A stretch of DNA of 64,000 nt, taken from NCBI GenBank assembly GCA_964017195.1, contig OZ024898.1:936001-1000000 (forward strand). Reading direction: 5' to 3'. The stretch comes from Siderastrea radians (taxonomy: Eukaryota; Cnidaria; Anthozoa; Scleractinia; Rhizangiidae). Within the stretch, counting starts at the first letter, position 1. Each line of letters begins with the position of its first letter. The notes under the pieces are model-generated. The model was not told the origin of the DNA. It saw nothing but the letters and a program-made list of their open reading frames with translations, and searched no databases. Shown here in pieces: positions 39,201-45,200 of this stretch. The position numbers and the translations under genes are program-made.

Positions 39201-42200
39201 GGAAACAGAAACAGCTGGGGGATTGGAGTTACCCCAGGTTCCAGATCGCAGGGGATTCAAGATACCCTGGGTTCAAAATAAAGGGATATTTGAGATACCC
39301 CTTGTTAGAGATAGCAGGAGTTTCGAGATACCGTAGGCTCATCAAGACGGCAGGGGATTTGAGATACGATGGGTTATAAATACTGGGTTCGAAATACCGA
39401 GAGATTTGAGGTCCTCTTGTTCAAAACAGCGGGGGATTCGAGATATCGCGGGTGGAGATGGCAGGGGATTTGAGATCCCCTGGGTTTGAAACTGTCATAT
39501 AAATTTCTTTAATCTCTGTGATCCCTAACACACAAACATTCCAGGATAATATATTTTCTGATGATTCTTCACAATTTTTTTTCGGGTGTCTTTCTGTTTA
39601 GTGACGGCTATGACTCGCCTTGCTGTAAGAACTGTACATATCATAACACAAAAGGAACGAAATGCCGCGATGCTGACACAGCAAGATGTAAGAAAGAGTC
39701 CTACTGTGATGGTAAAAGTCACAAGTGTCCTGCTCCTGAACCCATGAGTGATGGAACAGAATGTATAGACAGGTTGGTGTTCCTGTGGAGTGGGAAAAGC
39801 ACTAGCCTGCAATGCAGGTGTGTTTTGGGGGCCAGCGAACGCTATTGCCGCCATCTTGGCAGGGCTAAAAATTAACTTCAGTGCTTGGTCGCCACTCGGG
39901 CCAGTATCCCTGAATTCTTAGTGGCCCAGGCCAAAATAAAGTGGCCCTCAAATTTTCTCTGCTAATATAACACAAAACATTTTTGCTCGAATAAACGCCT
40001 CACGGATGTTTCAGCCCGTGTTTTCTAGTAGGGTGTTCGACTGACATGCCAAAAGAAATCTGCTTGATCTTAACATGGTCTTGAAAGCTCACATTTGCCA
40101 GTGTACTGTCGAGAAATTGGTTAAATTGTTATAATAATAAAAACTTTGTTCGGTCTGTCTTGGGAATCATTCGTCTCGTTCTTCCTTGCCCTATAGGTCA
40201 GAACCTCTAGGTTCTGACTTGGTCCATAAACTCCCAAAGATTAACCGGACCATTTTTTCCTAATACGGACGAAACGATCTTCTCAACGCCTATAAACTAC
40301 AGTATCACGATTCTCAGTTTCTTTCGAATGCTTTTGAATTCAGCTGAAAAGTAAGCCTATTATATCAAGTAGTGTTGAGTGATTTTGTCGATATTCATGT
40401 TTGAAAACATACCGCATCTCGTGTCAACAAAATCAAAATGGCGTCTACATATCGGAGCGATCTAAAAACTCGATCACGAACGGTTTGAATTTTGCACTTT
40501 AGAACGAAACTTTTACTAACAATTGATGAACTAAGAGTTGAGGAAAGAAAGGAAAGAAAAGAAAGGTACTCCAAGCAAGGACATTTTCTGTTATTGTGAT
40601 TGTTATTCTTTTCGTACTTCTCAAATCGTAGTCGCCCTTCGGGCGATCAAACCTTAACTTTTAGTGGCCCTGGACAATTCTTAGTCGCCATGGGCGACCG
40701 TGCGACCGCCAAGTTTTAACCCTGTCTTGGGTTTTAAAAGAAGAGAAAGATTGGGGAGAGTAGGAAAAGCAACCAAGTGGGAGGGGGTTAGCAAATCCAA
40801 CATGACGGCGATGCTCTCTCCTCCGCAGAGGCCTCCTACGATTAACCGAGATTTTGGCACTTGCGCGTCCCCAGAAAACTTAAGCATTGCAGACTAGAAC
40901 AGCACTCGCAAATTTAATGTAAGGGTTGTTGTGTCCTGGGGAGGCAAGAAACTTTGTTGTGGACCAATCTTTGTTTTCATCAGCAGTCTTTGATCTCTGC
41001 GCTGTTATGAATTATTGAAAGGTACGATAGATTGAAAGATTATGTAGCAGATACGGAGGAGAATGTTGAAAGTCGAGGGAAATTCCTTTTTGAAAAACAA
41101 CAAATTTACAGACGTTAGTCTGTACAGTATGTTACTACAGACATGTTGCTTTCTATCTAAATCTAATAAAAGTTTAGAAGTTAGTTTCAAAAAGTGTTTA
41201 GGCTCAAATTACTCATGTGGTGTTCTTTTGGGAGGTTGTTCCATTCCTTTCCTGCAGCATACTTGAATGTAGATTAGCCCATTGCAGATTTTGTTTTAGG
41301 CAAATGGATTTCTCTGCCGTCTCTTAGAGTCTTACCACGGAGTTCAGATTTAACGTATATGCATCTCTATTGATCTGTTTAGCATTCAACTTCAGCTGCG
41401 TGATAAGATTTATTTGTCTTATCGGGATAGACTTAAAAAGTCTGCGCTTCTTGATTGTGCTCGTTACTTTGGGGATTTTATTATACCGGGGTTCGTTATA
41501 TCAGGTCAGTTCTGTTCTATGCATTTTACTGTTAGTTTGGCCGTGTTGAAGGATATCATTTGTTATACCGGGGACTGTGGGACTTTGTTTCGGATTATTT
41601 CAATGACTCTTGTAATTATAAACAATTTCCTAGAAAAGCAAAATTGGATCCCACATTTTGGGAGCTTAATTTTAACAGTTTATCTGTTCAGTCAGTGGCC
41701 AAGAAGATGTCCAATTTTATATTTTGAATTGAAATTTTCGTATTTCATGTACGTTTTTAGTGTTTATTATCCCTTCAACTCATCTTATATTTTTAATCTT
41801 CGTTAATATTAAGACTGTAGATTAGTACAATACCCCTCAAGCATGTTAATTGCTCTAATTACTGATCCTGTTTAAATAAAGGATCTACTACTACCACTAC
41901 TACTTCCGATAATTCTCATTATGCATGGAGAATCCTTCTCTTTAAGCCACTCACTTTTGTGTCTGATTATTTTAAGGGGCACCTGTTCCAGTGGCACATG
42001 CAAATCATTCTGCGAGGCAAACAATCTTGAGCCGTGCAAATGCTCCAAGGTGGAGGATGCTTGTAAAGTTTGCTGCAAGAATGGCGACGGCTGTCAACCA
42101 TTCAGAAACAGTACGACTGGCGAGACATATTTTGTTCCTGATGGGCGCTCCTGTCAAAGCGAAGAACAACAAGGGGCTTGTGTTGGGGTACTGAACTCCT

Positions 42201-45200
42201 ATAAAATGCTCTTAACCCTTTAAGCCCCAATATCAACATCCATATTCTCCCCACTATTCTCCTTATAGTTTTTATGTTACTAGTTGGGAGAATTTGATTA
42301 AAAAATCAAGACATTTGATCATTGGTGATCATTTTCTTTATTCTCAAGACCTGTATGGTTGATCAAGTAGTAATACTGTAAGGAGAAATTAGATGCTTGT
42401 CACTATTGGGGGCCGAAAGGGTTAAAGGGGCTACCTTGTGGTGAAACCATGATCAATTTTAATGTTTCCCCGAGACACATGGGAAGAACAGTTGAATCCA
42501 TTCCTTTGGTATCAAGGTAGTAATCCTGTGGTATTCCTGTGGTATCAAGGTAGTAATCCTGTGGTATTCCTGTGGTATCAAGGTGGTACTCATTTCCTGT
42601 GGTGCTGTTTATTATGTTGTACAATTTGGTTCAAACTTTTGAGTTTGTGGATGAAATCCGAAAGTGCCGTGGAAGCTACTGAGCATTACTTAGTCTTTCC
42701 CGTAGTGCTGTTTATTATGCTATACAATTTGGTTCAAACTTTTGAGTCTATTGATGGGCTCCTAAAGTGTGACCATTTAAATGAAAGCTGCTGAGCAGTA
42801 CTTTCCTGTGGTGCTGTTTATTGTGCTGTGTAAGGTGGTTCTAACTTTTGAGTCTATAGATGAAATCATTAAATGTGACCATTCAAATGAAAGCTACTGA
42901 GCAGTACTTTCCTGTGGTGCAGTTTGTTATGTTGTACAATTTGGTTCAAGCTGTTGAGTCTATTGATGAAATCCTAAAGTGTGACAATTCAAATGAAAGC
43001 TACTGAGCAGTACTTTCCTGTGGTGCAGTTTGTTGTGTTGCACAATTTGGTTCAAACTTTTAAGTCTGTGGATGAAATCAAATGAAAGCCACCGAGCAGT
43101 ACTTTCCTGTGGTGCTGTTTGTTATGCTGTACAAGGTTATTCCAACTTTTGAGTCTGTGGGTGAAATCAACTGAAAGCTACTTGAAAGCTACTGAGCAGT
43201 GCTTTCGTGTGGTGCTGTTTGTTACAGTATGCTGTATGAAGTGTTTCAAACTTTTGAGTTTGTCTGTCGATTAAATCCTCAATTGTGCAGTTGGAGTTAA
43301 TAAATTGCGTATGATATATTACAGCTTATATCCAAGCCTTAACATTGTGTCGAGATTCGCTGTTTCCAAGTGATAATATCCTTATATATGTAACTAAAAA
43401 AGTTGGTGAAATACGTTTTCTTACCAGGGCGAGTGCAAGAAAGCTCGTGACTTGATAGAGAGGTTCTGGACATTCTTGACATCCCTGGACAGCAATATAG
43501 TCGCTCAGTTTATGAAGGACAATTTGGCGGGCACAGTTGTGGTTTTCTCCTTACTGATTTGGATTCCTGCAAGTTGTTACATCAACCGCCTGGTAGGTTT
43601 AGCACTTTCTTTTCTTTTCAAACATCTTTTCACCTGTCTGTGCACTAACTTCTTTGCGGACGGAGAAAAGCTTCAACCTCGGACAAAACTCTTGACACAG
43701 CTCCGCCTGTTTTCCAATATCAACGCCACAATTAGACACCGCGAGGCAGGTACAAATTGCCCCCTCCCCATCCCCGTACGGTGTTGTTTTGGCCATGATG
43801 CTTGCTCATACAAATCCTGTGGTCTTCAAAACAACATGGAAAGAGGGGAGGGGAGGGGGAGTACAGACACTTTTGCAGTAGTGTGAGAGGTTTTACTAAA
43901 GACAGTAGAAAAGTACGGGCGTGTTTTCAACTTGTATCAAGTTAGTTTTGTCTGAGGTTTGTAGCGTATGGTTTTGTTGTTATTCATTTTTCGATTTTTT
44001 ATTTTTGTAGGATAACAAACGAGACAAGCAAGAAGCATTAGAAGCGGAATGGAGAGATATCAAGGTATTTTCTTTGACTTGCATTTTTAGTTTCCTAACT
44101 CGTGTTATAACGTACACACTCCTACAGGGGTTACTTCGTGACGAATATCACGTTTTTGGGACGAAACTAATCACAAGGTACCTTTTCTCGTTTCTTGTAC
44201 ACGATCGAAAGGCTCCTAGGACATCAATTTTTTTTTTAGACTACGGGTAATCTCTAATTTTGGCGAGCGGGCGAAATACACACACACGCGCGTGCGAAAT
44301 TTCGAGGATACCCGACGCGACCCGACCCGTCGCGTCTCCTCGAAATTTCGCGCGCGCGCGTGTGTGTATTTCGCCCGCCCGCCAAAATTAGAGATTACCC
44401 GCAGTCTAAAAAAAAATTGATGTCCTAGGAGCCTTTCGATCGTGTAAAAGAAACGAGAAAAGGTACCTTGTGATTAGTTTCGTCGCCAAAATTAGAGACT
44501 ACTCGCAGTCTAGTTTTTTCCATGTTGCAATCCAATTCCATTTGAGCCATCCGTAACCAAAAACTCTTAATTTGCTGTTTCAGAAAAGTGAAAAAGTGTT
44601 TAAAACTATTAATACTGACTGAATCCTTCTTTTTGAGTTTCCTTTGATTCTTTGAACCCTTAAAACCCTAAATGTGACGAAAGTGAAATTTCTCTGTACA
44701 TTCTCACTACTCGTTCAAACATTCAAGTGATGAGAATAAAGAAAGTGATCACCAAGGATAAGATGTCTTGATATTTAGACAAATTCTCCTTACTAGTTCC
44801 GTAAAAAATGTATAGACAACAGTTAGGAGAATATGCATTTTGATATCCGGGCTTAAAGGTTAACCTTTCACCTCCAATTGCAACAGAGATCGAAATAGAA
44901 ATATTCTAAACTAGAAATTCTCTTAGGTATCCCGAATGTCTTAACGTATCTCTCAATTTTTCCTGAAGATAGCCGTCCTAACATCGTTTAACGAATTCAT
45001 AACGAATACTAACGTTACTGACTTATATTAACGATTTTCGTTCTTCGAAGGTCTAACCTCTTAAGAATCTCTCTCAATGGTATCTTGCAAGGGTATTGTA
45101 TCCAAAGTGATTGCCAAAGATGTTCCGAAGATCTTAACTCGTACGCGTATGTTACATTTTGTGTTATTTTTCTGAACGCATTCGTAAGGAAAACTTCGAA

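Noticed and set aside
41414..41806. 130-residue hydrophobic frame
   Set aside because: In ADAM17 intron 16; hydrophobicity reflects T-rich DNA, and the region ends like a LINE 3' tail.
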